A DNA stretch of 38,173 nt. Origin: Anaerovorax odorimutans (lineage in GTDB: Bacteria > Bacillota > Clostridia > Peptostreptococcales > JAAYPU01). The position numbers were made by a program, and so were the translations under genes. Positions 16,798-26,026 of the stretch are shown here, piece after piece; within the stretch, counting starts at the first letter, position 1, and the number at the start of each line of letters is the position of its first letter. The notes below the pieces were generated by a model that was given only the letters and a program-made list of their open reading frames with translations, did not search any database and was not told the DNA's origin. The DNA lies in contig JAENZQ010000018.1 in assembly GCA_016841185.1 (NCBI GenBank), positions 26,475 to 64,647 of the forward strand. The letters are read 5' to 3'.

Positions 16798-18759
16798 TTC
16801 TATTTCATATTTTTTCATTTTAGTGTAAAGTGTATTTCGTGCGATGCCCAGAATTTTTGCTGCCCAAGTGATATTACCTTTGCAATATTCCACAGCATCG
16901 ACAATAGCTTTGTATTCAGCTTCTTCCAGTGATATTATCTGGTCATGTTTATTAAAATGCCTGTTGTTTTTCAATATGTTTTTAGGTAAATGGCTTGGTA
17001 AAATATGATCTTTTTCAGCAAAATTAACTGATCTTTCAAGTATATTTTCTAATTCTCTTACATTGCCTGGCCAGGAGTAATTATTGAGAATTTCCATTGC
17101 TTCGGAACATAATGTATAATTTTTTTGATGTTCTTTTGACAATATATTGAGAAAATACTCGATCAATAAGGGAATATCGCCGTTTCTGCAGGATAATGGC
17201 GGTATATTTATGGTTAGAACATTCAACCGCCAAAAAAGATCATTACGGAAAGTACCGTCCTGAATTTCTTTATTGAGGTTTTTATTGGTAGCAGCGATTA
17301 TTCGTACATCTACGGGAAAAGTTTTATTTCCGCCGATCCTGGTTACTTCCTTTTCCTGAAGGACTCGAAGCAGTCTAACCTGCATATCCATGGTCATTTC
17401 ACCGATTTCATCAAGAAATAGTGTACCACCTGCAGCCATTTCAAATTTTCCGGGACGGCCCCCTCTTTGTGCCCCTGTGAAGGCTCCTTCCTCATAACCA
17501 AAAAATTCGCTTTCAATCAATTCACGCGGTATTGCGCCGCAATTTACAGCAACAAATGGCTCCTGTGCACGAGGACTGGCATTATGGATAGCCTGAGCAA
17601 AAAGTTCTTTGCCGGTGCCGCTTTCTCCCATTATCAATACACTTGATGTACATTTTGCTGCAGATGCAGCAAGGCGTTTTGCTTCAAGGAGCTCTGTACT
17701 GTTTCCTATAATATCATTAAATGTAAAGCGGGCATGGGCACCAACCATTTGGTTGACCAGTCTTTTTACCTGTTTTATTTCTCTGAAAATATCTACGATT
17801 CCTGTAATTTCTCCATTTTTCCCTACAATTGGAATAGCACTTTTTACAAAATGAATCCTTCCTCTTTTGGAATTGATGATGAATTCCCTGTCGATATAAC
17901 CTTTGCCTGTTTTGAGGACTTTTAGTATGACTGCCTCATAATCCAAAACTTCATTTATGTGTTTTCCAACGGCATTTTTATAGTCGCAAAAAAGGATCTT
18001 CCCGGCACTTTCATTCATAAACGTGACGATTCCATATTTATCGATAGACAGTATTCCTTCAGAAACCGATTCAACTACGGCTTTATGGTGCTGAGTCGTA
18101 AACAGGAGTTTTTCGGTGGTTTCTATGATTTTAAGCTGGTTTTCAATGGCCATTTCTGTGGCAACCAACATTCCCAAAGTGTGGCTATGTGCGTTTTCTG
18201 ATCTGCCGGCCATGCTGATGGCTGCAATTATTTTGCTTTCCGGGTCACGGATAGGTATTCCTGAACATGTCCATTTCTGCTGCTCAAGGCAATAGTGTTC
18301 CTCTCCAATGATTTGAATAGGATTTCCTTCAATCAGGACCATCCCGATAGAACTTGTACCGACACATTTTTCACTCCAATTGGCACCCAATTTAAAATTA
18401 CATCCTGTACTATAATCGTTGAGGATGTCCTGATCACCCAGAACGTGTAAAACATTGGCTTCATCATCCGTTAAAAAAACGATAAAGCCTGAGCCTTCAA
18501 CTATTTTATAAAGATTTTCCATGTATGGCCGGATTACTTTTATGAGCTTTTCTTTTTCATGTAGTTTCTGTATTAATTTTTCCTGTGTAAGCACAGAAAC
18601 ATTGTCGCTTTCATAAGGATTCACGCCTAATGCTTTACATCTTTTCCAAGAGTCGACAATGTTTTTTCTTACTTTTCGGGGCTCTATTTCTTCAGTAATA
18701 AATTTATACCATTCGTAATTTACCAATTCTGTTTTCAAATTTGTTTTTGAAACAGACAT
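16792..18759 (-). CDS. acoR: AcoR-type sigma-54-dependent activator (GAF-PAS-AAA+-Fis HTH)
   Basis: A 655-residue enhancer-binding protein. It has an N-terminal sensory GAF region (about 85-205), a PAS domain (about 225-330), and an AAA+ domain with Walker A GESGTGKE (378-385), the sigma-54 contact loop GAFTGA (425-430) and Walker B GGTLFLDE; a Fis-type HTH lies at the end ([20 protein letters not shown]). The order matches AcoR, the activator of acetoin dehydrogenase operons. The frame is open to 18810, but ATG 18759 has AAAGGGGG about 11 nt upstream, while the outer ATG has none. It has its own sigma-A promoter (18829-18857) and should activate the promoter at 16628-16643. The GAF or PAS domain probably senses the pathway substrate. 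Confidence 0.92.
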   Translation of the reverse strand: MSVSKTNLKTELVNYEWYKFITEEIEPRKVRKNIVDSWKRCKALGVNPYESDNVSVLTQEKLIQKLHEKEKLIKVIRPYMENLYKIVEGSGFIVFLTDDEANVLHVLGDQDILNDYSTGCNFKLGANWSEKCVGTSSIGMVLIEGNPIQIIGEEHYCLEQQKWTCSGIPIRDPESKIIAAISMAGRSENAHSHTLGMLVATEMAIENQLKIIETTEKLLFTTQHHKAVVESVSEGILSIDKYGIVTFMNESAGKILFCDYKNAVGKHINEVLDYEAVILKVLKTGKGYIDREFIINSKRGRIHFVKSAIPIVGKNGEITGIVDIFREIKQVKRLVNQMVGAHARFTFNDIIGNSTELLEAKRLAASAAKCTSSVLIMGESGTGKELFAQAIHNASPRAQEPFVAVNCGAIPRELIESEFFGYEEGAFTGAQRGGRPGKFEMAAGGTLFLDEIGEMTMDMQVRLLRVLQEKEVTRIGGNKTFPVDVRIIAATNKNLNKEIQDGTFRNDLFWRLNVLTINIPPLSCRNGDIPLLIEYFLNILSKEHQKNYTLCSEAMEILNNYSWPGNVRELENILERSVNFAEKDHILPSHLPKNILKNNRHFNKHDQIISLEEAEYKAIVDAVEYCKGNITWAAKILGIARNTLYTKMKKYEIEC

Positions 18760-18828
18760 TAAATCTTCTACCCCCTTTGAAATATTACCAGCGTAAAATA
18801 ATATTCCCATAATATATATATTTGTTTA

Positions 18829-18857
18829 ATTATAACAATTAGAGCTAATAATTACAA
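18829..18857 (-). promoter_or_regulatory. Sigma-A-type promoter of acoR
   Basis: On the minus strand TTGTAA (18852-18857), a 17-bp spacer and a perfect TATAAT (18829-18834), about 70 bp before the chosen acoR start. The rest of 18860-18970 shows no gene. Confidence 0.6.
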
Positions 18858-18970
18858 GCCGTCGCGTCAATGGTGTTTTAAAATACTGGCTGATTGTTGT
18901 TTTCTAAATTTTGGTTTTATTAAATATGCAAAATCCCTGCCAAAATCACTCTTTATCTTTTTATTATCTT

Positions 18971-20278
18971 TTATCTTTGATGTTTCTTCCCCATTTCCTC
19001 AAGTATTTTATACAATTCGGTTTTGCTGCCCCTGTTCCATGAAGTATATATTTTTTCGGACAATTTCGGAGGGAGCGGAAGAGAAGTTAAATGGTTTTCC
19101 TTATATATTCTTTCGACTTCTCTGGAATATTCTTCACACAGGCTGCAATCTCCGGCCCATTCAAAACAATCTCTCATTTTAACGTATATTTTTTCAAAGT
19201 TTTCTTCTGAAATATTGCCAAAGGATATGTTCAAAAATTCACAAGGTTGTACGTCTCCTTTTGCATTGATATAGAACCGGTCTATGCCGCCTGCCGTACA
19301 ACCGAACACATCTTTATCCTCCTCTATGATTTGAGCAAATACAGCGGGATAATTTTTGAATTCTATTTTGGAATTATATTGGTTTACTTTGCTCTTTATA
19401 AGATTTATGTCCTCCGGGGCAAATTTTAAATTTTCTCTGCCCAGCCATCCTCCCGAGGGTTTTGGTTTGATTAGTTGAATAAGAGAGACCTTAAGATCTT
19501 TTGCTTTTTCCATAATTATTTCAAATTGGTTATTGTAAAAATCTTCTTTTAAAAGGCAGGTGTTCAGGGCAACTGCCATGTCTGCTTCATGACACATATG
19601 AACCGCGGACTCAAAGGTATCCCAAGCTGAATCGCTGCCCATAAATTCATTAAAAAAGCATGGATCCGGGTTGTGTAGAGAAAACATAATAGCTGTTACA
19701 TTCATTTTCTTCAATTCTGTAAGCCTTTCTCTGGTGATACCGGCACCGGTTGAATTAACCCATATTTCGGATCTTTCATCAATGGAAGCGCAAACTCTTT
19801 TTAATCGCTCATAGGTTAAAAAAGGCTCTCCGCCTTCAATATTAAAGAAGGCAATTCCCATGTCCTGCAGTTTCCTAACAACATCTGTCAATTTGTCGAT
19901 TTGAACATCTTTTCCTTTATCATGCTTCTGGTAACAGTGGCTGCAATGATACATACAGGCAGATGTAACTGAAATCAGTACCGTTGTACATGGCATTTTA
20001 TTTTCAAACTGAATAAATTTTTTGCATGCCGTAAGAAAGGCTTTTGACGGATAGCCGGGAACATACAGATCGATTCTTGTTTTACCTCCTATTCTTACGA
20101 ATTTATTATGCTGTAATCTGGAAAGAAAGAACAGCAGCCTTTTTAAAAATAGAAGAAACCTTCTTAATGTGATTTTTCCCATGAAAAGCTCCGGGAGAAA
20201 AAATAAAAAAATATGGATCTTTAATTTCAGAATAAAGATATATCTGTTGAATCCAGTAATATTATCAACCTTTTGCAT
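18971..20278 (-). CDS. Radical SAM protein with SPASM-like C-terminal cysteines
   Basis: A 435-residue protein and the last gene of the lipid-like cluster. About 60 N-terminal residues are hydrophobic and basic (FILKLKIHIFLFFLPELF, then FLLFLKRLLFFLSRL), which suggests membrane association. The radical SAM cluster motif is CMYHCSHC (C-x3-C-x2-C), followed by the GGEP motif in FFNIEGGEPF. The C-terminal CTAGGIDRFYINAKGDVQPC and CSLCEEY look like auxiliary Fe-S ligands of the SPASM/twitch kind. The ATG at 20278 has AGGGGG 7 nt upstream. It lies 52 bp after the epimerase gene. The substrate is unknown; a modification of the lipid or prenyl product of the cluster is inferred from context. Confidence 0.88.
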   Translation of the reverse strand: MQKVDNITGFNRYIFILKLKIHIFLFFLPELFMGKITLRRFLLFLKRLLFFLSRLQHNKFVRIGGKTRIDLYVPGYPSKAFLTACKKFIQFENKMPCTTVLISVTSACMYHCSHCYQKHDKGKDVQIDKLTDVVRKLQDMGIAFFNIEGGEPFLTYERLKRVCASIDERSEIWVNSTGAGITRERLTELKKMNVTAIMFSLHNPDPCFFNEFMGSDSAWDTFESAVHMCHEADMAVALNTCLLKEDFYNNQFEIIMEKAKDLKVSLIQLIKPKPSGGWLGRENLKFAPEDINLIKSKVNQYNSKIEFKNYPAVFAQIIEEDKDVFGCTAGGIDRFYINAKGDVQPCEFLNISFGNISEENFEKIYVKMRDCFEWAGDCSLCEEYSREVERIYKENHLTSLPLPPKLSEKIYTSWNRGSKTELYKILEEMGKKHQR

Positions 20279-20330
20279 ACACAACCCCCTGCTTTCGGCT
20301 TGATTTCTGTTATCCTTTATCTTACAAGGC

Positions 20331-21362
20331 TTAAATAAGCCCTCTTTCTTTGTACCATGCCACAGTTTTCTTTATGCCCTCTTCCAGACTATAGGAATTT
20401 TTAAAATCTAAAAGCTTTTCTGCTTTCTTTACAGAATACTCGATATTATCATAAAACATATTGACTCTGCCCCTTGTCAGCAAAGGAGGCTTATTCGAGC
20501 GAAACAACGTGTAAGCAAGTTCCATCATAAAGGCAACAGGATATATAAATGTTTTAGGGATATTTGCCGGTTTTTTGATTCCTGCCTCTGAACAAAACAG
20601 TTCATAAACCCTGTTCATATATTCAGCTTTCTGATTTCCGATAATAAAGCAGTTGATACCTTTCAGCTGTTTCTTATAAGCTGCGAGGTAAGCATTTGCA
20701 AGATCTCCTGCATAGATAACGTGAAATTTATTTTTATTTGATCCCGGCAAAAAAGGAATGCCGGAACTTGCTGTTTTAATGTATTCATAAAATCCGGTAT
20801 TGAATTCCCTCTCTCCGTAAACCCAAACAGGTTCTAAAATAGTAAGATTCAGTTTGTTTTTTTCGGCAAATTTTATTGCTTCTTGTTTTGCCAAAGCCTT
20901 TGTATCACGATAATAGTTCAGTTTGCTGGGGAAAATACCATCTGCAAAATATTTGTAATGTGAATGGCATGGTGCATTCTCATTTTTTACAATAGGACTG
21001 TTTTCTTCCCCGTATACTGAATTTGAAGATGCCAGTATGACATTGTCAATGCCTGAGTTTAAACAGGCACGCAGGACATTTATTGTTCCTGTAACATTAG
21101 TATGATAGAATTCGTGATAACTACCCCAGTCAGATGCTTTTGCTGCATTATGAATAACACAATCATATCCCTTGAAAGCTATTGTTAAGTCAGTTTCATT
21201 TCTTATATCACCTGTCCGTATTTCTACCGGCAGCCCTTGAATATTGGATATATCACTGTTTTTTCTTGTCAGGCCGCCCACCGCTATTTGATTAGAACAA
21301 AAAGTTCTTGTGATATGGCTTCCTATAAAACCGGATGCACCTGTTATCATAACATTATTCAT
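20331..21362 (-). CDS. NAD-dependent epimerase/3-beta-HSD-like reductase
   Basis: A 343-residue extended short-chain dehydrogenase. The Rossmann motif GASGFIG is at residues 8-14; the catalytic triad is seen as Ser in ASSNSVYG and YRDTK (Tyr151, Lys155). The family includes sugar epimerases, 3-beta-hydroxysteroid dehydrogenases and CerR, the ceramide/ketosphinganine reductase of bacterial sphingolipid synthesis. Its place in a cluster with an oxoamine synthase and an ACP favours reduction of a 3-keto amino lipid (inference). The ATG at 21362 overlaps the ketosynthase stop by 8 bp, with AGAGG 10 nt upstream. An in-frame TTG at 21371 is too close to that site. Confidence 0.86.
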   Translation of the reverse strand: MNNVMITGASGFIGSHITRTFCSNQIAVGGLTRKNSDISNIQGLPVEIRTGDIRNETDLTIAFKGYDCVIHNAAKASDWGSYHEFYHTNVTGTINVLRACLNSGIDNVILASSNSVYGEENSPIVKNENAPCHSHYKYFADGIFPSKLNYYRDTKALAKQEAIKFAEKNKLNLTILEPVWVYGEREFNTGFYEYIKTASSGIPFLPGSNKNKFHVIYAGDLANAYLAAYKKQLKGINCFIIGNQKAEYMNRVYELFCSEAGIKKPANIPKTFIYPVAFMMELAYTLFRSNKPPLLTRGRVNMFYDNIEYSVKKAEKLLDFKNSYSLEEGIKKTVAWYKERGLI

Positions 21363-22617
21363 TTTCGTCAAACCTCTTTAAAAGCAGTAAAGCATTATGC
21401 CCCCCGAAACCATAAGAAGCCGATAGGCCGTATTTTATATGAGCTTCCATTGATGTCATTGGCAGATTTAGATTCTCTATGGGGTTCATAGTCAGGTTGC
21501 CGTGTAAAACAGATTCTTTTATGGACAAAGCTGTCACAGCTGCTTCAATGGCCCCGCTTGCGCCGATACTGTGCCCCAACAGGCCTTTTGTAGAGTTGAT
21601 GTAAGGTTGATGCTTTTTATCACCAAAAATATCCTGTATAATTTCTGCTTCTATCTTATCATTGGAAACTGTTGCTGTTCCGTGGGCATTCAGGTAATCT
21701 ATTTTAATATCTTTAATGAGTTTCTTTATAATTGCTGTTATATTTTTACCGGTGGGGTCCATTTGGACAATATGGTATGCATCGCTGGAGTATTCATATC
21801 CGGATAATTCTGCATATATTCTTGAGCCTCTTTCTTTTGCTTTTTGAAGTTCTTCAAGAACCAGAAGACAGCCGGCTCCCTGATTGAGTAAAAAACCGCT
21901 TCTGTCTCTGGAGAAAGGAAGCGGCATTCCGTCTTTGGACCTGGTCAGGACAGACAGCATGTCAAAGCCTCTCATAACAGAACCGCTTTCCTCTGACAGA
22001 GCTTCGACTCCTCCTGTTATGACAGTATCACATCTGCCAAGCATGATATTTTTATAAGCTTCCCCTATTGCCAGACTTCCTGACGCACATGAAGCATTCA
22101 CAGTGTAATTCAAACCGTTGAGGCCAAATAGTATGGAGACCCATGAAGAGGCTGAGTTTGGCATCAACATGGGAATAACCATACGATTGTATCGGTATTT
22201 GTTCGAATCATTGCATTGGGAAATATGGGCAGTGTAGGAATGCATTGCTGTTTGGAGACTGCTCATGCCTACGCCGATTATCGTCATACAGTCCTCCGGG
22301 CAGTTGGATTCAAAATATTTATCTTTGCGTTTAATTGAAAAACCTGCATCTTCCAAAGCAAGCTTTGCGCATAAAACAGATAGCCTTGATATTTCTTCCA
22401 TTATACTTTCGCAGTATTGTGGGATACCATGTTCTTGTAACGAAAATACGGGACCGGGGACAAAAAAGCGGGATTTATAGTGATAGTTTCTTTCATAATG
22501 GACCGGTATCCGGGATATACAGGTTTTCATGTCCATTATATTTCTGAACATTGCATCTTTCCCGATTCCCATTGCCGTGACCGGTCCTATACCTGTAATG
22601 ACGACTCTTTTTTTCAT
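21355..22617 (-). CDS. Beta-ketoacyl-ACP synthase (FabF/KAS II type)
   Basis: A 420-residue condensing enzyme with a full catalytic set: Cys177 in NASCASGS, His312 in NAHGTATVSND, Lys344 and His349 in STKGLLGHSIGASG. The PFSRDRSGFLLNQGAG block is FabF-like. It should extend acyl-ACP with a malonyl unit. A lone ketosynthase beside a dedicated ACP and no other fatty-acid synthase gene points to a specialised chain, not bulk fatty acid synthesis. It starts at ATG 22617 with AGGAG, 5 bp after the ThiL-like stop, and its 3' end overlaps the epimerase start. It could make the keto-acyl or chain-length-specific acyl-ACP used by the oxoamine synthase. Confidence 0.93.
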   Translation of the reverse strand: MKKRVVITGIGPVTAMGIGKDAMFRNIMDMKTCISRIPVHYERNYHYKSRFFVPGPVFSLQEHGIPQYCESIMEEISRLSVLCAKLALEDAGFSIKRKDKYFESNCPEDCMTIIGVGMSSLQTAMHSYTAHISQCNDSNKYRYNRMVIPMLMPNSASSWVSILFGLNGLNYTVNASCASGSLAIGEAYKNIMLGRCDTVITGGVEALSEESGSVMRGFDMLSVLTRSKDGMPLPFSRDRSGFLLNQGAGCLLVLEELQKAKERGSRIYAELSGYEYSSDAYHIVQMDPTGKNITAIIKKLIKDIKIDYLNAHGTATVSNDKIEAEIIQDIFGDKKHQPYINSTKGLLGHSIGASGAIEAAVTALSIKESVLHGNLTMNPIENLNLPMTSMEAHIKYGLSASYGFGGHNALLLLKRFDENE

Positions 22618-22622
22618 GATAT

Positions 22623-23627
22623 TTACTCCTGTCTACAAGCTTTTAAAAATTCAAAGATATCCATTAAGAATGATTTTTTGTCATGATAGTCTCTCGCATT
22701 CAGATGGTATGCCCTTAAGTCAATTACTTGATTATCTGTAAAAAGCCTTTTAATACCGCTTTCTTTTACTTCTCCTATTTTAAAAAAATTCAAGTTTTCT
22801 TCTGAAGCTTTTTTAAAAAAATCTTCACTGTTTCCTTTTTTCATGGTGAAAAGCAGCTCATATTCACCACATTCTCCGAGAAACAGCATTTCTATGGGTA
22901 AGTTAAGTGATTTTCCAAGGAGAATGCCCTCTGTCTTATAAGGTAAATGGCGAAGTTCATATCCTGTCTTATTGATTTCTGATATCGCTGAAAGGGCACG
23001 GTATACACCATCGCTGGTATCAATGCAGCAATTGCAGTATTGGCGAATCAAACCGGCTTCTTTATTTCTCAGTACAAACATATTTTTGATTTGTTGAGCT
23101 ATTCTATCATGAGAATATAATTTTAATGCAGCATCTATATTACCTGTACCTATTTTCCCGGTTATAAATATTTCGTCGCCGACCTCTGCTCCTTTTCTAA
23201 TAATAGGAGTATCCGTGAGCTGACCTATTGCTGAACCGGTATAACGCCATGAATCTGCATAACTGAAATCGCCTCCTATAAAAAACATACCCGTTCTTTT
23301 CAAAACATCTGAAATACCCATTGAAAGTTTTTCAACATACTCAGATGTCCAGGATGGGTTAACTGCAATGCTATGGGCATAATACTCCGGACGCCCTCCG
23401 CATGCAAAAATATCACTGATGGTTCCGGCTGTCATGTTCCATCCCAGAACATAGGGATCTTCGTCCCTGAACATATCTTCTTCAGAAAACTCGTCAATAG
23501 TATAAACAAGCTTATTTCCGTGAAAGTCGATAATTTCAGCATCTGACTGAAACGGTTTATTTAACTGCATGGAGCTTTTCGGCATATGTTTTTGTATCAT
23601 TTCGATCATTTCTTTTTCTTTACTCAT
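22623..23627 (-). CDS. ThiL/PurM-like (AIR synthase-related) ATP-binding protein
   Basis: A 334-residue protein of the AIRS/ThiL superfamily, with an N-terminal ATP-binding half and a C-terminal AIRS_C half. Similar features are WNMTAGTISDIFACGGRPEY, GGDFSYADSW, a TGSAIGQL strand, IRKGAEVGDEIFITGKIG and CIDTSDGVYRAL; the last resembles the SDG motif of thiamine-monophosphate kinase. No thi genes are nearby, and the gene is embedded in a lipid-like operon between the lipid kinase and the ketosynthase (5-bp and 3-bp gaps). It may phosphorylate or activate an unusual intermediate. It should not be called thiL. ATG 23627 has GGAG 8 nt upstream. Confidence 0.8.
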   Translation of the reverse strand: MSKEKEMIEMIQKHMPKSSMQLNKPFQSDAEIIDFHGNKLVYTIDEFSEEDMFRDEDPYVLGWNMTAGTISDIFACGGRPEYYAHSIAVNPSWTSEYVEKLSMGISDVLKRTGMFFIGGDFSYADSWRYTGSAIGQLTDTPIIRKGAEVGDEIFITGKIGTGNIDAALKLYSHDRIAQQIKNMFVLRNKEAGLIRQYCNCCIDTSDGVYRALSAISEINKTGYELRHLPYKTEGILLGKSLNLPIEMLFLGECGEYELLFTMKKGNSEDFFKKASEENLNFFKIGEVKESGIKRLFTDNQVIDLRAYHLNARDYHDKKSFLMDIFEFLKACRQE

Positions 23628-23630
23628 TTT

Positions 23631-24602
23631 CTAAACTCCAATCAATACTTCCAACGGATCATGGGCTGTTTCGACTTCACAAGGCAGGAAACCGTTGGGA
23701 TCACCATCGAATTCCAACTCAGGGTTTTTACTGCATCCGTATACCCTTATACATTTGGCGTATTTTAATGTTATATGATGATCATCTATTATTTTTTTAC
23801 CGCTGTAAATTTTTTTGAATATTCCGGGCCAATTAAAAAATCGTATATTTTTGATTGCCAGATTATAAAATCGTCTGTCAGGGCAGCATAAATCGTTTTT
23901 GACTTTTATACCTGAGGCAATAAAAGGTGTTATTCCTATTGAAATATTATTGACACTCTTTATAATCTCTTCTTTATCATCGAGAAGAATGGTAAATTTT
24001 GACGGATTATAGTTCAATAATGCTTTAATAAGAGATATAAAGGTCCCGGCTTTATCCCCTACCGCTTTTCTGATTCCTTGGTTTGCATTTCTTGCCAGAG
24101 CCGGACCGATTCCGATATTTGCACAACAGGCAAAAAAACTGACTTTGATAGGACCGTTATAATCGGACAGCGATCGGCCATCCAAATCTTCATTAAAATG
24201 GGGACAATGTGTTATTTTACCGATTTGAATCATTTTACTCTTGCCTGAAAGCAAAGCATTGACTGCCTTTTCGGTTTTCAATGGTATATGATAGCTTTTG
24301 CAGAAATCCGGACTTGTACCCGTATAGATAACACCAAATCTGGCATTGGAGATCCTTCTGCCGGAATCATCGTAGAAACCGTTGATGACCCTGTTGATTG
24401 TTCCGTCCCCTCCTACGGAGACAATAACGTCATATTTATTTTTGTTGGCTTCAATAGAAAATTCGTAAGCATCGTCCGGATTAGAGGTTGCTTTGTAGTC
24501 ATAAGAGATATTTTTCTCATCAAGAATCTTAAATATTTCTTTGAATTTCTTTTCGCTTTTGCCCCCATTGGATGCGGGGTTCATAATCAGAAAATATTTC
24601 AT
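23631..24602 (-). CDS. DAG/sphingosine kinase-family lipid kinase
   Basis: A 323-residue member of the DAGK_cat/YegS/sphingosine-kinase family. The opening strand and glycine loop are NPASNGGKS, the nucleotide motif is GGDGT (64-68), and the usual GTGNDFA loop is changed to GTSPDFC; the C-terminal half ends in ELEFDGDPNGFLPCEVE. It phosphorylates a lipid alcohol. In the Caulobacter sphingolipid locus a kinase of this family acts on ceramide; next to an oxoamine synthase and an epimerase-type reductase, a long-chain amino-alcohol is a reasonable substrate (inference). The ATG overlaps the oxoamine synthase stop (ATGA). Diacylglycerol or undecaprenol remain alternatives. Confidence 0.88.
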   Translation of the reverse strand: MKYFLIMNPASNGGKSEKKFKEIFKILDEKNISYDYKATSNPDDAYEFSIEANKNKYDVIVSVGGDGTINRVINGFYDDSGRRISNARFGVIYTGTSPDFCKSYHIPLKTEKAVNALLSGKSKMIQIGKITHCPHFNEDLDGRSLSDYNGPIKVSFFACCANIGIGPALARNANQGIRKAVGDKAGTFISLIKALLNYNPSKFTILLDDKEEIIKSVNNISIGITPFIASGIKVKNDLCCPDRRFYNLAIKNIRFFNWPGIFKKIYSGKKIIDDHHITLKYAKCIRVYGCSKNPELEFDGDPNGFLPCEVETAHDPLEVLIGV

Positions 24603-25774
24603 GTTTGATTTATCCTTTTTATTATTTCTGAACCTTGCTCAATAGCTGTCTCAGAAAGGTTGATACCGGCAATGAACCTTATGCGTCCTTCATTTATTGG
24701 AACAGAAGGCTCGATAAAAGGAGTCGAAAGGATTCCCTTTTCATATAGTTTTTTTGCTGTGGCTATGGTATTTTCCCGGCTTCCGGTCCTGATACTGTTG
24801 ATTGGGGCAGGGCTGGATACGGTATCGAATCCCGCTTCAACAAGACTGTCATAGAGAATATTTTTATATAAATACAATTTGTTCTTCAGTACTCCAGAAT
24901 CGTTTCTGATAATTTTCAGAACAGCTTTTATTCCGGCTAAAACTGAGGGTGTAACAGAAGTAGAATAAACCAGATGCGGGCAATAATATCTTAGATACTT
25001 TATTATCTCTTTTTTTCCGCATATGACACCGCCGGAATTGGCAAAAGCTTTGCCCAGTGAAGCCGTGTAGATTCCATTGAAATCATGTATATTCTGCGCA
25101 TCAAGAATCCCCTTCCCTTCATTACCTAATACTCCGATACCATGAGAGTCATCTATTATCGGCAGAGCATTGTAATGCCGGCATAGCTCGTTGATTTCCC
25201 GCAGGGGTGCAATGGTACCATCCGTTGAGAAAACCGATTCCGTAACGACGAATACCTGTATATAATCATGTGAGCGTTTGAGTAGTCTTTCAAGGTATTC
25301 CATATCGTTATGCAAAAATGGACGGATTTTGCAACCCACAGCCTTTGCACCCTGGATCAATGAGGAATGAGCAAAACGATCCACTATGACCAGGTCATTC
25401 TTTCGAGCGATAGATACAAACAGACCAATATTGGCCTGGTAACAGGACGGGAGTATAACTGTGTCCTCAAGTCCGATAAAATCTGATAATTCTTTTTCAA
25501 GGGTTTTAAAGAGGTCAATATATCCGGTTGATACAGGTGTACCGCATAAAGACGCACCATATTTTTCAACTGCAGTGATAATGGCGTTTTTCAACCGGAT
25601 ATCTGCTGCCAGCCCAAGATAATTGTTGGATGCCAGATCGATAATATCACGGCCCTCCATCCGAATCCATTCATCCAGGCCGGACTCTACTTCTATATAA
25701 TACGGATTAAATCCGATCTTTTCTGCTGCCTGTTCATCAACATAAAACCTCTTGTAAAAATCGTTACAAAACAT
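24599..25774 (-). CDS. Alpha-oxoamine synthase (PLP-dependent, BioF/KBL/SPT family)
   Basis: A 391-residue PLP enzyme that condenses an acyl thioester with an amino acid, with decarboxylation, to an alpha-amino ketone. Seen: SNNYLGL at the start of the fold, His136 (stacks on PLP), Asp208 and His211 in DDSHGIGVLG, and the Schiff-base Lys242 in TASLGKAF. The family includes 8-amino-7-oxononanoate synthase, serine palmitoyltransferase, CqsA and 5-aminolevulinate synthase. There are no bioA, bioB, bioD or hem genes here; instead a stand-alone ACP gene is 17 bp upstream and a lipid kinase overlaps downstream. An ACP-bound acyl donor and a sphingoid-base-like product are therefore inferred. The amino acid used is not readable from the sequence. 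AAGGAG precedes ATG 25774. Confidence 0.9.
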   Translation of the reverse strand: MFCNDFYKRFYVDEQAAEKIGFNPYYIEVESGLDEWIRMEGRDIIDLASNNYLGLAADIRLKNAIITAVEKYGASLCGTPVSTGYIDLFKTLEKELSDFIGLEDTVILPSCYQANIGLFVSIARKNDLVIVDRFAHSSLIQGAKAVGCKIRPFLHNDMEYLERLLKRSHDYIQVFVVTESVFSTDGTIAPLREINELCRHYNALPIIDDSHGIGVLGNEGKGILDAQNIHDFNGIYTASLGKAFANSGGVICGKKEIIKYLRYYCPHLVYSTSVTPSVLAGIKAVLKIIRNDSGVLKNKLYLYKNILYDSLVEAGFDTVSSPAPINSIRTGSRENTIATAKKLYEKGILSTPFIEPSVPINEGRIRFIAGINLSETAIEQGSEIIKRINQT

Positions 25775-25791
25775 TAGTTTCTCCTTATTCT

Positions 25792-26022
25792 CTAATCTAT
25801 AGCTGACCTTAGCTTATGAACAATATCTTTTACTGTAATTATATCTGAAAAATTTCCTTCATCGATTTCAATAGAAAACTCGTCTTCCAGAGCGGATATG
25901 ATCATCAACGTATCAAAAGAGTCACATAAAAGGTCTTCTTTCAAACGACTTTCAAGCTTTATTTCAGTTTTTCTTCCTAAACTTTTGTTAAGGGCGGCTA
26001 TAATCCTATCTTCAAAATCCAT
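25792..26022 (-). CDS. Acyl carrier protein, dedicated
   Basis: A 76-residue acidic helical protein. The phosphopantetheine site is Ser35 in LCDSFDTLMI, a slight variant of DSLD. The frame is open further (to 26094) across the end of the reductase gene, but ATG 26022 has AGGAGGTAA 5-6 nt upstream and gives the standard ACP length. It lies 4 bp after the reductase stop and 17 bp before the oxoamine synthase. Sphingolipid-making bacteria carry a similar special ACP beside serine palmitoyltransferase. It is probably loaded by the housekeeping holo-ACP synthase, since no PPTase gene is in the cluster. Confidence 0.93.
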   Translation of the reverse strand: MDFEDRIIAALNKSLGRKTEIKLESRLKEDLLCDSFDTLMIISALEDEFSIEIDEGNFSDIITVKDIVHKLRSAID

Positions 26023-26026
26023 TTGA

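Noticed and set aside
22623-23627. Housekeeping thiL or purM
   Set aside because: Motifs are only AIRS-family level and the context is a lipid-like operon with no thi or pur genes.
24599-25774. Biotin synthesis gene bioF
   Set aside because: The family is shared, but no bioA, bioB or bioD is nearby and the partners are an ACP, a lipid kinase and a ketosynthase.
21355-26022. Part of the primary fatty-acid synthase operon
   Set aside because: fabD, fabG, fabZ, fabK and acc genes are absent; a single ketosynthase and ACP with specialised partners point elsewhere.
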